Shown here: one piece after another, positions 50,250 to 57,864 of the stretch
Position numbering within the stretch: the stretch's first letter is position 1
Layout: each line of letters begins with the position of its first letter
From: JAUXJB01 sp965226855
GTDB lineage: Bacteria; Myxococcota_A; UBA9160; SZUA-336
Direction: 5' to 3'
Length of the DNA stretch: 64,000 nt
NCBI GenBank assembly: GCA_965226855.1
Contig: CBDDEE010000019.1
Span: 1 to 64,000 of the forward strand
Position numbers and translations under genes: made by a program
Notes under the pieces: model-generated
Databases searched by the model: none
What the model was told of the DNA's origin: nothing
The model's input: the letters and a program-made list of their open reading frames with translations, nothing else

Positions 50250-51187
50250 GCGCTGGATTCCACGAGCTCGAGTGCGGACGCGGCCAGGTTGGCCGCGATC
50301 TTCGCGTCCGTCATGAGCGTGTCCTCCACCCGCACCGAGAGCCCGAGCGCCTCGATCTCCGGCGCGAGCGAGGCGTCCGCGCGGTCGATCACGAAGCCGC
50401 TGGCGAGGTCGCGGTACAGCTTCGCCACGCCCAGTGCGGAGACCTCCGCGCCGACGGCCGGCAGCAGGCGGTCGGCTGGGCCCTTGACCGGACGACCGCC
50501 GATGATCGGGCTGATGCCTACGGCGCGGGGTCGGGTCTGGAGCCGTTCGCGCACGCCGGGTAACGCGAGGATGGTGCCGATGGAGACCACGGGGTTGCTG
50601 GGACAGATGAGCAGGGTCTCTGCGCCATCGAGCGCCTCGAGCACTTGAGGTGTCGGGCGCGCAGCCGCGGCTGCGCGAAGATCCACCTCCCGCAGGTCCC
50701 CTGGCGCGCCGTCGCGGACCAGGTACTCCTGAAAGTCACTGACGCTGCCATCGGCGGCGACGATGCGCGTGGGGGCGGCATCGTGGGTCATCGGCAGGAT
50801 CTCGACCTCCACCCCAAAAGCAATGGCGAGCTCGGCACAAACCTGTGTCAGCGACGCGCCCTCGCGCAGGCGCGCGCTCCGCTGCACGTGCGTGGCCAGA
50901 TCTCGGTCGCCAAGCGCGAACCAGGTGTCGTCGCGTAGCCGCCCGAGTGCTTCGAGACAGTGAAAGGTCTCTCCCTCGAAGCCCCAGCCCGTCTCCCGAT
51001 TCACGAGCCCGGCTAGCGTATAGGTCACGATGTCGAGGTCGGGACAGACCCGAAGTCCGAAGAAGTCCCGGTCATCGCCCGTGTTCACGATCGCGGTGAC
51101 CTGGTCTGGGGGAACCACCTGGACCAGTCCTTCGAGAAAGCGGGCGGCACCCACTCCACCTGCAAGCGCGACGACAGGCCGACTCAC
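50246..51187 (-). CDS. cofD: CofD-type phospholactate/PEP transferase of F420 synthesis
   Basis: A 313-residue transferase that joins the GDP-activated acid to the deazaflavin Fo, giving F420-0 or its dehydro form. The N-terminal 'VALAGGVGAARFLEGLVQVV' and 'VNTGDDRDFFGLRVCPDLDIVTYTLAGLVN', the middle 'TLLICPSNPVVSIGTILALPG', and 'AVGISPIIGGRPVKGPADRLL' are all family signatures. The start ATG at 51187 overlaps the upstream lipoprotein stop. The Fo-forming genes (cofG/cofH) are not in the window, so the pathway is completed elsewhere, or Fo is imported. Confidence 0.95.
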   Translation of the reverse strand: MSRPVVALAGGVGAARFLEGLVQVVPPDQVTAIVNTGDDRDFFGLRVCPDLDIVTYTLAGLVNRETGWGFEGETFHCLEALGRLRDDTWFALGDRDLATHVQRSARLREGASLTQVCAELAIAFGVEVEILPMTHDAAPTRIVAADGSVSDFQEYLVRDGAPGDLREVDLRAAAAARPTPQVLEALDGAETLLICPSNPVVSIGTILALPGVRERLQTRPRAVGISPIIGGRPVKGPADRLLPAVGAEVSALGVAKLYRDLASGFVIDRADASLAPEIEALGLSVRVEDTLMTDAKIAANLAASALELVESSA

Positions 51188-51675
51188 GGGGCGGAGCGCT
51201 CGGTTTTTCTATGCAACGCCGCGAGCTCCGACTCCTGCCGTGCCAGGCGTTCGGCGAGCTCACGCAGCTCCGCATTCGTGGTCAGCTCGGGACCCTCCCA
51301 GTCACTTTCGCTGATCAGGTCCTTGAGGGTCTCGCGGTCCCGTTCGATGGCGTCCTCGAGCTCGGCGATGGCGCGCAAGTCCGTCTCACTGAGACGGGGA
51401 CGGGGCGCCGGCGGCGGGCTCTGCACCGCCGCCGGCGCCTCGTTCACCGTTCGAGCAGGCCGGCGCTGAGCGGCCAGCGCAGCCTGGCGACTGCCGCGCT
51501 CGGAGCTCAAGAGACGCATGCTCGACTCGAACCGTTCCGGTACGAGCGCGCGACTCGTCGTGTAGCGCACGACCCCAGCGTCGTCGACCCACTGATAGAG
51601 CCCCGTGGCGGGCTCGTCTGGAGTCGAGCAGCCGGTTACACCTCCCAGCGCGAGAGCCAGCACGAGGCGCGGCAT
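51184..51675 (-). CDS. DUF4124-type lipoprotein upstream of cofD
   Basis: A 163-residue exported protein. The N-terminal signal ends in a lipobox-like V-T-G-C ('LALALGGVTGCSTP'), followed by 'GLYQWVDDAGVVRYTTSRALVP', the DUF4124 pattern. A Pro/Ala-rich linker and a charged coiled-coil (about 105-155) close it. The function of DUF4124 is not known. It overlaps cofD by 4 bp, so it is translated with the F420 operon, but a functional link is not established. Confidence 0.8.
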   Translation of the reverse strand: MPRLVLALALGGVTGCSTPDEPATGLYQWVDDAGVVRYTTSRALVPERFESSMRLLSSERGSRQAALAAQRRPARTVNEAPAAVQSPPPAPRPRLSETDLRAIAELEDAIERDRETLKDLISESDWEGPELTTNAELRELAERLARQESELAALHRKTERSAP

Positions 51676-51917
51676 GAGCCTGGGTACGAGAATCGTCGCC
51701 GCCTCCAGCTTTGCATGCGCCCGAAGTCCGCGCGCCTGCGGCGGATTCTAGACGTGGCGAGGAAGCTGTCAAGCACGCGGCGCGCGCTCGCCGAAATGCC
51801 CCGCGCGGAGTTCACGAGTACGGTAGTGGTCGTTCACATCTCTCTTGCAGGTGGTTGAAACAGGCGGTTTTTTTTGGGGCTCGGGACGCGGCACGGCGTT
51901 TGCTCTTGACCCCTGGC

Positions 51918-53318
51918 ATGCTCGCGGCCCTTCACCTGTTGCTTCTCCCTGTCTGGCTGGCGGCGCCATCACCCGCCGCACCTACCAGCGTCGCGATCCA
52001 CGACGAGCGGCTCTTACTGGGCACGGAGCGCGGCCTGTACCAGAACGGGACCGACGGCTGGGCGCTGATCCTCACGCGCGGGGGAGTCCGAGACTTGGCG
52101 AGCGCCAACGGGAACCTGTTGATTGCGACCGGTGCCGGGCTCTACCACTGGCGAAGCGGGGCAGACCGGCCCGCGAAGATCTCGCTAGGAGCGGGGGCGA
52201 GGATTCGTGCCGTGGCGAGTGACCGGCTCGACACCGAGTGGGTGGCCGCGGAGTCGGGACTGTACACGCGAGTCCGCGGTGCGGCGAGCTTTCGTCGTGA
52301 GAGGTCCCTGCCCACCGGGATCGTTGCGTCGGTCCGCACGTCCCCGGCGGGAGTGTGGGTGGCCATGCAAGGGGCCATCTGGCGGCGAGGCCGGGGGCAG
52401 GTCTTTGAGCGCGTGCTGCGCGGTCTCGAAGCAGGCTGGTGGGAGCTCCGGGGTGCCGTCGACGTCGGTGAGGACTCCCTCCTGTGCGTACCGCGCGGAC
52501 TGTGGAGGATAGACGCGGCGGGGGCGCGGCGGCTGGAGCTCGGGGTTGGCGAGCTGCGCGGCATCGTTCGCGCAGGCTCCACACTCTGGGTGGCCTCGGA
52601 GCGAGGCGCCTACCCGATCGCGCTGTCCGCGCTGGAACGCGGGGTTCCGCAGCCGGCCGTTCATGCCGACGCCGTCGCCCTCGTGCGCTCGGGTGACCGC
52701 CTTGTCGTTGCTACACGCCGCGGTGTCGCTTCGTTGGAACTGACTGCAGCACCGGCGCCGGTGCTGGCGCTCACGGGTCTGGCCGAGCGCTCCGATATCC
52801 GCAGCCTGCAACGCGCTGTCCTCTCGTACCTAGACATCTCGCCGCGTCACATCGCGGCTATCGAGGAGCGCGCCCGGAACTCGGCCTGGATTCCGGAGGT
52901 GCGGGCGACGCTGTCTCTCGACCGGGAGAGGACGCGCGACAGCGACCACGACGAGGTGTTCTCGTCGGGCAGCGTACGCAATCTGTTCGACACGGTGTCC
53001 GAGCGGGAAAACAGCGTGGGCCTCGACGTCACATTCGTGTGGAAGCTCGCGCGCAACGCTGAGCCCGATCAGGCGCTCGACATCTCGCGCGAGCGGCGTC
53101 AGCTGGTGGAGCTGCGGGACCAGGTGCTGGAGCGCGTGAACCGAATTTACTTCGAGCGCCGGCGCCTGATTCACCGCCTTGCTGCGCTCGACGCGGGTGC
53201 AACGGCGGAGCGCGCCGAGCTCACGATCCGCACGGACGAGCTCGTCGCGCATCTCGACGCCTGGAGCGGTGGCGCCTACTCACGGCTCACCTCTCTTGAC
53301 TCCGGGCCGCAGCGATGA
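51918..53318 (+). CDS. exported beta-propeller-like protein with a C-terminal coiled-coil domain
   Basis: A 466-residue protein with an N-terminal signal (about 1-22, 'MLAALHLLLLPVWLAAPSPA'). About 25-290 consist of repeated units such as 'LLLGTERGLYQ', 'LLIATGAGLYHW', 'WVAAESGLYTR', 'VWVAMQGAIWRR' and 'LWVASERGAYPI', a two-component-regulator-type propeller. From about 330 the protein changes: 'WIPEVRATLSLDRERTRDSD', 'NSVGLDVTFVWKLARN', then a long helix 'LVELRDQVLERVNRIYFERRRLIHRLAAL'. That half resembles a class of exported deltaproteobacterial proteins of unknown role. I chose ATG at 51918 because the signal peptide begins there. A dispersed repeat follows. Confidence 0.7.
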   Translation: MLAALHLLLLPVWLAAPSPAAPTSVAIHDERLLLGTERGLYQNGTDGWALILTRGGVRDLASANGNLLIATGAGLYHWRSGADRPAKISLGAGARIRAVASDRLDTEWVAAESGLYTRVRGAASFRRERSLPTGIVASVRTSPAGVWVAMQGAIWRRGRGQVFERVLRGLEAGWWELRGAVDVGEDSLLCVPRGLWRIDAAGARRLELGVGELRGIVRAGSTLWVASERGAYPIALSALERGVPQPAVHADAVALVRSGDRLVVATRRGVASLELTAAPAPVLALTGLAERSDIRSLQRAVLSYLDISPRHIAAIEERARNSAWIPEVRATLSLDRERTRDSDHDEVFSSGSVRNLFDTVSERENSVGLDVTFVWKLARNAEPDQALDISRERRQLVELRDQVLERVNRIYFERRRLIHRLAALDAGATAERAELTIRTDELVAHLDAWSGGAYSRLTSLDSGPQR

Positions 53319-53331
53319 GGCGACGGCCGGT

Positions 53332-53460
53332 CTTGTGGGACCCGGCGCGCGAGCGGTCCTCCCGCGGGTCAGCGACCCGCGGGCCGCTGACGGCCACCCA
53401 CCTCTGCTCAGTCCTACGGCCTTTGCTGCGCGCGCCGCATTCGCGGCGCTTGCAAGGTTG
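53332..53460 (+). repeat. dispersed repeat, core copy
   Basis: It begins 'CTTGTGGGACCCGGCGCGCG', continues with 'GGGCCGCTGACGGCCACCCA' and 'TGCTGCGCGCGCCGC', and ends 'GCGGCGCTTGCAAGG'. It is close in sequence to the left arm at 13565 over the core, but no tail follows. It lies 14 bp past the propeller gene stop. Confidence 0.87.
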
Positions 53461-53488
53461 GCCGAGCCCGCAGGACATTGAACCCCCC

Positions 53489-53543
53489 GGCAGCCCATGG
53501 TCTGGGCTGCCACTCCGGGCGCCCCGGCGTGAGCCGGGGCGCC
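53489..53543. terminator. tandem hairpins between convergent genes
   Basis: Two perfect stem-loops stand side by side. GGCAGCCCA/TGGGCTGCC (53489-53511) has a 5-base loop, and GGCGCCCCGGC/GCCGGGGCGCC (53518-53543) has a 4-base loop. They lie directly before the ClC gene's stop codon (53547) and after the propeller gene and its repeat. TCTTCAGGTCTT follows the second stem on the plus strand. The likely role is bidirectional termination. Confidence 0.55.
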
Positions 53544-53546
53544 TCT

Positions 53547-55640
53547 TCAGGTCTTGTCGAGCAGGGCGATCCATTTGCGCAGGCGGGGCTCGTGGCTCTG
53601 CGTGGTCACCAGGGCGAGAACGTCTCCTGGCTCGATCACGGTCTCGCCATTCGGGACGCGGGCGTGATCGCCGCGGCGGAGGATGGTGACCAGGCACTGC
53701 TCGGGAAGCTCGAGCTCGCGCAGCCGCTTGAAGCAGAGCTCGCGATGCGCCGCGCGCACCTCAAGGGAGATCTGGACCGACTCTTCCCCTGCAGACTGAG
53801 CGAGGCCGACCCGGTCCAGCAGGCGCCCGTGCTCGCTGGTCATCTCTCCGATGGCCCACAGGATCTGCTCGCGACGGAGCAGGCCCAGCAGGCGCGACGG
53901 ATCGTTCTTGTCCACGACGGGCACCTGGGCCACATCCCGATCGCTGATGCGTTGCAATACTGTGCGCAGGCTCTCGTCCGGACGACAGCTGATCACGCTG
54001 GTCGTCATGATGTCGGCCGCGGTCTGACCGTCGCCACGTCCCCCGATGAGCGCGGTCTGAACGTCAGTTGCGGTCACCAGGCCAACGAACGAGCCGGCGT
54101 GATCGACCACGGGCAGGCTGCGGAGAGTCTCATCGCGGAACTCGTTCGTCAGGTCGATGACCGGGACCTCGGGCCTGACAGAATGGACGTCCCTGCTCAT
54201 GGCATCGACGACGAGCACGAGATCGAGCACGCTCCCGCGTGCCGCCTGCAAGGGCGAGGTGCCGCCGAGATGGCGGAGCTTTGTGGTGTAGATGGAATCC
54301 GCGCGGAGCCAGGACGCGACAAGGTGGCTGACCACCACGGCCAGCATCAGGGGCAGGATGATCTGGTAGTCGTCCGTCATCTCGAAGAGGATCAGGATCG
54401 AACTGATCGGTGCGTGGGCGGCGCCCGCAAACAGCGCACCCATACCGACGAGCGCGTACGCCCCAGGGGGTGCGGTCACCATCGGCGCCAGTCCTCCGAC
54501 AGCCATCCCGAACGCGCCGCCCGTCATCGCGCCGATGAACAGTGCGGGCGCGAACACCCCGCCCGAGCCGCCCGCAGCGAGGGTGAGCGAGGTCGCGATG
54601 ATCTTGAGTCCGGCCAGGAGGGCCAGCACGGCAAAAGTCAGCTGGCCTGGTCCGGCTTCGGACAGCTTGCCCAGGCTCAGTGCCTGCTCGATCGTCTCGT
54701 AGCCGACGCCGAACAGGTGTGGACCTCCCAGGTAGCGAACGCTGGCGTAGCCGATCAGCCCCACGCCCAGCCCCCCGGCGAGCGCCTTGAGATAGGGACC
54801 CCCGGGCGCGCGGCTGAAGGCGTGCTCAAAGCTGTAGACCGCGCGCGTGTAGACCACCGCGAGCACGCCCGCCACCACTCCGAGTGCAAGATACAGCGGA
54901 AGCTCGAGGGGGCTCACCAGCGAGAACACCTGCTGCAGGGCGAAGGCAGGCTCGCGTCCGACCACCGACTGTACGAGCGCGGTCGAGGCGACCGAGGCGA
55001 GTACCACGACGCCGAAACTCCGCGCCGTGAAGGTCCCCAGGATGACCTCCATCGCGAACAATACCCCCGCGATGGGTGCGTTGAAGGTGCCCCCGATGCC
55101 TGCGGCGGCACCGCAGGCGACCAGCAGCTTGACGCCGTCCTCACGAAGCCCGAGTAAGCCGCCGACCGAGCTCCCGAGCGTGCTGCCGATCTGGACGATC
55201 GGCCCCTCGCGCCCGACGGAGCCGCCGCTCCCGATGCAGATCGCGCTTGCCAGCGCCTTGATCGCGGCGACGCGCGGCCGGATCCTCCCGCCGCCCCGGC
55301 GCACGGCGTACTGGACCTCCGGCACTCCGTGCCCCCTGGCTTCGGGAGCCCAGCGTCGCACGATCGCCGAGACGATCAGAAGCCCTACCGCGGGCAGCAG
55401 GATCAGTCGCGCGTCCCCGAGAAAGGGCAGCGCCCGCTGGCTCCCTTCGAAGAAGAGCTCGTGCGCCCAAGCGATGAGAAGCCGGAATACGATGGCCCCG
55501 GCCCCACCCAGCAGTCCCACCACCACTGCCAGCAGAACCAACCCCAGGTTGGTCGAGTCCCGAAAGAACCTCAACACCCCCGTCCGCTTCGAAGCAAGCC
55601 ACTGGCTCACGCTGAAGACTTCCTGGGCCTCTACGGTCAT
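53547..55640 (-). CDS. ClC-family chloride channel/transporter with CBS and TrkA-C-like domains
   Basis: A 697-residue protein. The ClC membrane core (about 30-440) has the selectivity segments 'ICIGSGGSVGREGPIVQIGSTLGS' (with the gating glutamate of GREGP), 'GIGGTFNAPIAGVLFAMEVI' and 'AAGGSGGVFAPALFIGAMTG'. A pair of CBS domains follows (about 480-610, 'DAMSRDVHSVRPEVPVIDL', 'LPVVDHAGSFVGLVTATD', 'IMTTSVISCRPDESLRTVL'). A final region (about 630-697, 'ELELPEQCLVTILRRGDHARVPNGETVIEPGDVLALVT') is TrkA-C-like. CBS/TrkA-C tails usually bind nucleotides and tune transport. The ATG at 55640 is the chosen start. Confidence 0.92.
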   Translation of the reverse strand: MTVEAQEVFSVSQWLASKRTGVLRFFRDSTNLGLVLLAVVVGLLGGAGAIVFRLLIAWAHELFFEGSQRALPFLGDARLILLPAVGLLIVSAIVRRWAPEARGHGVPEVQYAVRRGGGRIRPRVAAIKALASAICIGSGGSVGREGPIVQIGSTLGSSVGGLLGLREDGVKLLVACGAAAGIGGTFNAPIAGVLFAMEVILGTFTARSFGVVVLASVASTALVQSVVGREPAFALQQVFSLVSPLELPLYLALGVVAGVLAVVYTRAVYSFEHAFSRAPGGPYLKALAGGLGVGLIGYASVRYLGGPHLFGVGYETIEQALSLGKLSEAGPGQLTFAVLALLAGLKIIATSLTLAAGGSGGVFAPALFIGAMTGGAFGMAVGGLAPMVTAPPGAYALVGMGALFAGAAHAPISSILILFEMTDDYQIILPLMLAVVVSHLVASWLRADSIYTTKLRHLGGTSPLQAARGSVLDLVLVVDAMSRDVHSVRPEVPVIDLTNEFRDETLRSLPVVDHAGSFVGLVTATDVQTALIGGRGDGQTAADIMTTSVISCRPDESLRTVLQRISDRDVAQVPVVDKNDPSRLLGLLRREQILWAIGEMTSEHGRLLDRVGLAQSAGEESVQISLEVRAAHRELCFKRLRELELPEQCLVTILRRGDHARVPNGETVIEPGDVLALVTTQSHEPRLRKWIALLDKT

Positions 55641-55700
55641 CCCTGACTCCAAGTAGCGAACTCCGCCCCTGACTTCTCCCTTCGGGGACCCGGCTTCTCC

Positions 55701-55753
55701 TCGCGGGACCCGGCGCGCGAGCGGTCGCGCGCCACCCGCGCGCGGGTCCCACA
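55701..55753 (+). repeat. dispersed repeat, minimal palindromic copy
   Basis: A shortened copy with a self-complementary form: 'CGCGGGACCCGGCGCGCGAG' at the left and 'GCGCGCGGGTCCCACATGAC' at the right. GGGACCC and GGGTCCC ends pair with each other. It lies between the ClC start and the next divergent gene. Confidence 0.6.
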
Positions 55754-55840
55754 TGACCCGCATGACTCACAAGAAACCAGCCGATAATGGCGACAAGGCT
55801 GTCGGTAGCGCACAATTCGGCGGGGAGGGGTTGAGAGGCC

Positions 55841-56224
55841 ATGGTCGGGGGATCCAACACGAACGTCCACTACCTCGGGCGCACCTTTCACGTGCAGACC
55901 GAGGACGGCGGGTGTGAGAGTCCTCAAATCATCACGCTCTTGTACGAGGGAGGCGCGATCCTCTACTCGACCAAGTCGAGCTACGAGCTCGATGCGGAAG
56001 ACGGCAACTGCGAGCTCGAGGAGAGGGTCCGCCAGCTCATGGAGGAGCAGCACCGTGTGATGGTCGAGGCGCTCAAGGACGGATCGCTCGACAGTAAGAT
56101 CGGATCGGTAACGACAGACGACGACAGCCTGGCAGGCAGACAGCCCGCGGAGGCATTCGGCGCAGGCGTGATCGGCGACCGGCCGCTCGACGAGCTCATT
56201 CTCGAGCACATCTCCCCGCGATAG
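55841..56224 (+). CDS. conserved-looking small protein of unknown function, next to ftsE
   Basis: A 127-residue soluble protein. Its start reads 'NVHYLGRTFHVQTEDGGCESPQIITLLYEGGAILYSTKSSY', a beta-rich segment followed by an acidic helix ('CELEERVRQLMEEQHRVMVEALKDG') and a polar tail. I recognise no named family. It is 18 bp upstream of ftsE on the same strand, suggesting co-transcription with cell-division genes. The start ATG at 55841 is preceded by GGGGAGGGG. Confidence 0.65.
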   Translation: MVGGSNTNVHYLGRTFHVQTEDGGCESPQIITLLYEGGAILYSTKSSYELDAEDGNCELEERVRQLMEEQHRVMVEALKDGSLDSKIGSVTTDDDSLAGRQPAEAFGAGVIGDRPLDELILEHISPR

Positions 56225-56242
56225 CCCCCCCCGGCACTCACA

Positions 56243-56947
56243 TTGATCCAGCTCTACCACATCGAGCTCCGTTATGACGGCGGAGTCCGGGCGCTGCGGG
56301 ACGTCTCTCTCGACGTAGGACGCGGCGAGTTCGTGTTCCTCACCGGGGCGAGCGGCGCCGGCAAGACCTCGCTGCTGCGTCTGCTCTTCGGTGCAGAGCG
56401 CCCGACGTCCGGACAGATCCTGGTCGCGGGCCGTAACATCAGCCGCATCCGGGGATCCGAGATCCCGCGTCTGCGCCGCCAGATCGGCGTGATCTTCCAG
56501 GACTTCAAGCTCCTGCAAGACCGCACGGTCCACGAGAACGTGGCGATCGCGCTCGAGATCGCCGGAGCTTCGCGACGCGAGACGCGGACCCGCGTCTGGA
56601 GCACGCTCAAGCGCCTGGGTCTGGGACACCGGCTGGAGCACCGGCCGCGCGCGCTCTCCGGGGGTGAGCAGCAGCGGGTCGCGATCGCCCGAGCGCTGGT
56701 CACGGACCCACCCCTCCTGTTGGCCGACGAGCCGACGGGGAACCTCGATCCCGAGCTCGCCATGGACATCATGGACATCATTGCCGACGCGAACGCGCGG
56801 GGCACTACTGTCATGGTCGCGACCCACGATCCCACGCTCCTGGATCGCTACCCCCATCGCCGCCTCGATCTCTCCGGGGGGCGCCTGGTCGCAGACGAGC
56901 GGTCGCGAGGGCGCATGCGGGCTCGTGAGGTCGCGGGAAGGCGCTGA
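56243..56947 (+). CDS. ftsE: cell-division ATPase FtsE
   Basis: A 234-residue ABC ATPase of the FtsEX complex, which governs septal peptidoglycan hydrolysis. 'FLTGASGAGKTSLLRLLF' (Walker A), 'IGVIFQDFKLLQDRTVHENVAIALEI', 'ALSGGEQQRVAIARALV' (signature) and 'PPLLLADEPTGNLDPELAMDI' (Walker B) are present. TTG at 56243 is the likely start. Its last base overlaps the ftsX start. Downstream lie ftsX and an EnvC-like activator, giving a complete module. Confidence 0.93.
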   Translation: MIQLYHIELRYDGGVRALRDVSLDVGRGEFVFLTGASGAGKTSLLRLLFGAERPTSGQILVAGRNISRIRGSEIPRLRRQIGVIFQDFKLLQDRTVHENVAIALEIAGASRRETRTRVWSTLKRLGLGHRLEHRPRALSGGEQQRVAIARALVTDPPLLLADEPTGNLDPELAMDIMDIIADANARGTTVMVATHDPTLLDRYPHRRLDLSGGRLVADERSRGRMRAREVAGRR

Positions 56948-57864
56948 TGCGGGGTGGGATAGCGCGTCGGCTCACGCTCGCGTGGCGCAACGGTCTGCGC
57001 GGCTTTCTCGCCGCACCACTGGTCGCTGCGGTCTCGGTCGGAACCATGGCGGCGGGACTGCTTGTGCTGGGCGCGTACCTCCTGATCGTGGGAAACATGC
57101 GCGCAGTGCTCGAGGAGTTCGGCCGCGACCTGCGCATTGTGGCCTTCGCTCCAGAGGGGAATGCGCCCAGCGTGGAAATGGCTGCGGAGCTGGCGCGCGA
57201 GCTCGTTGCGCTCTCAGGCGTGTCAGGGGTGCGCTTCGTCTCGCCCGGCGAGGGGCTGGAACGACTGCGAGCCCAACTCGGAGGGGATGCCGCGATCCTC
57301 GATGGCCTGGAACGCAATCCCCTGCCGGCATCCTACGAGCTCGAGCTCGAGACGAGCATGCGCTCGCCCGCTGCGCTGGAGGCGCTCGCGGAACGCGTGC
57401 GGACCTTTGCCGGCATCGCGGAGGTACACTACGGCGAGGACTGGGTCACGAGCTACGCGCGGGTAGTCCGCGTGGCGGAGTGGTTGGGGCTCGGACTCGG
57501 TATCTTCCTCGCGCTGGTGCTGGGAGCGATCGTGGCAGGAACGGTTCGGCTGACCGTGCACGCGCGCGCGGACGAGATCCAGATCCAGCGACTGGTGGGT
57601 GCTAGTGCGCTCTTTGTGCGGCTCCCTTTCTGCCTCGAAGGGGCGTTACAAGGAGGGATCGCGGCCGCGGTGGCGCTGCTCCTGCTCTACGCGCTCTGGG
57701 CGATCGGTCTCCCGATCATCGGAGAGCCCCTAGAGTTCCTGAGCGGCTCAGCGACGCCGGAGTTCTTCGGGCTCGTGCAGGTTCTCGTGCTGTTACTGTT
57801 CGGTGTAGGGCTCGGCTGTGGCGGCGCCGTCGTCTCGCTGCTACGGCTCGGGGATGGACCCTGA
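56947..57864 (+). CDS. ftsX: cell-division permease-like protein FtsX
   Basis: A 305-residue inner-membrane protein with four hydrophobic helices: about 23-48, 178-200, 226-250 and 270-295. A periplasmic loop (about 50-175) contains 'LRIVAFAPEGNAPSVEMAAELARE' and 'GVRFVSPGEGLERLRAQLG', where FtsX binds its hydrolase activator. 'ADEIQIQRLVGAS' is the typical loop contacting FtsE. It overlaps ftsE by one base. Its stop TGA (57862-57864) is overlapped by the next gene's likely CTG start. Confidence 0.93.
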   Translation: MRGGIARRLTLAWRNGLRGFLAAPLVAAVSVGTMAAGLLVLGAYLLIVGNMRAVLEEFGRDLRIVAFAPEGNAPSVEMAAELARELVALSGVSGVRFVSPGEGLERLRAQLGGDAAILDGLERNPLPASYELELETSMRSPAALEALAERVRTFAGIAEVHYGEDWVTSYARVVRVAEWLGLGLGIFLALVLGAIVAGTVRLTVHARADEIQIQRLVGASALFVRLPFCLEGALQGGIAAAVALLLLYALWAIGLPIIGEPLEFLSGSATPEFFGLVQVLVLLLFGVGLGCGGAVVSLLRLGDGP

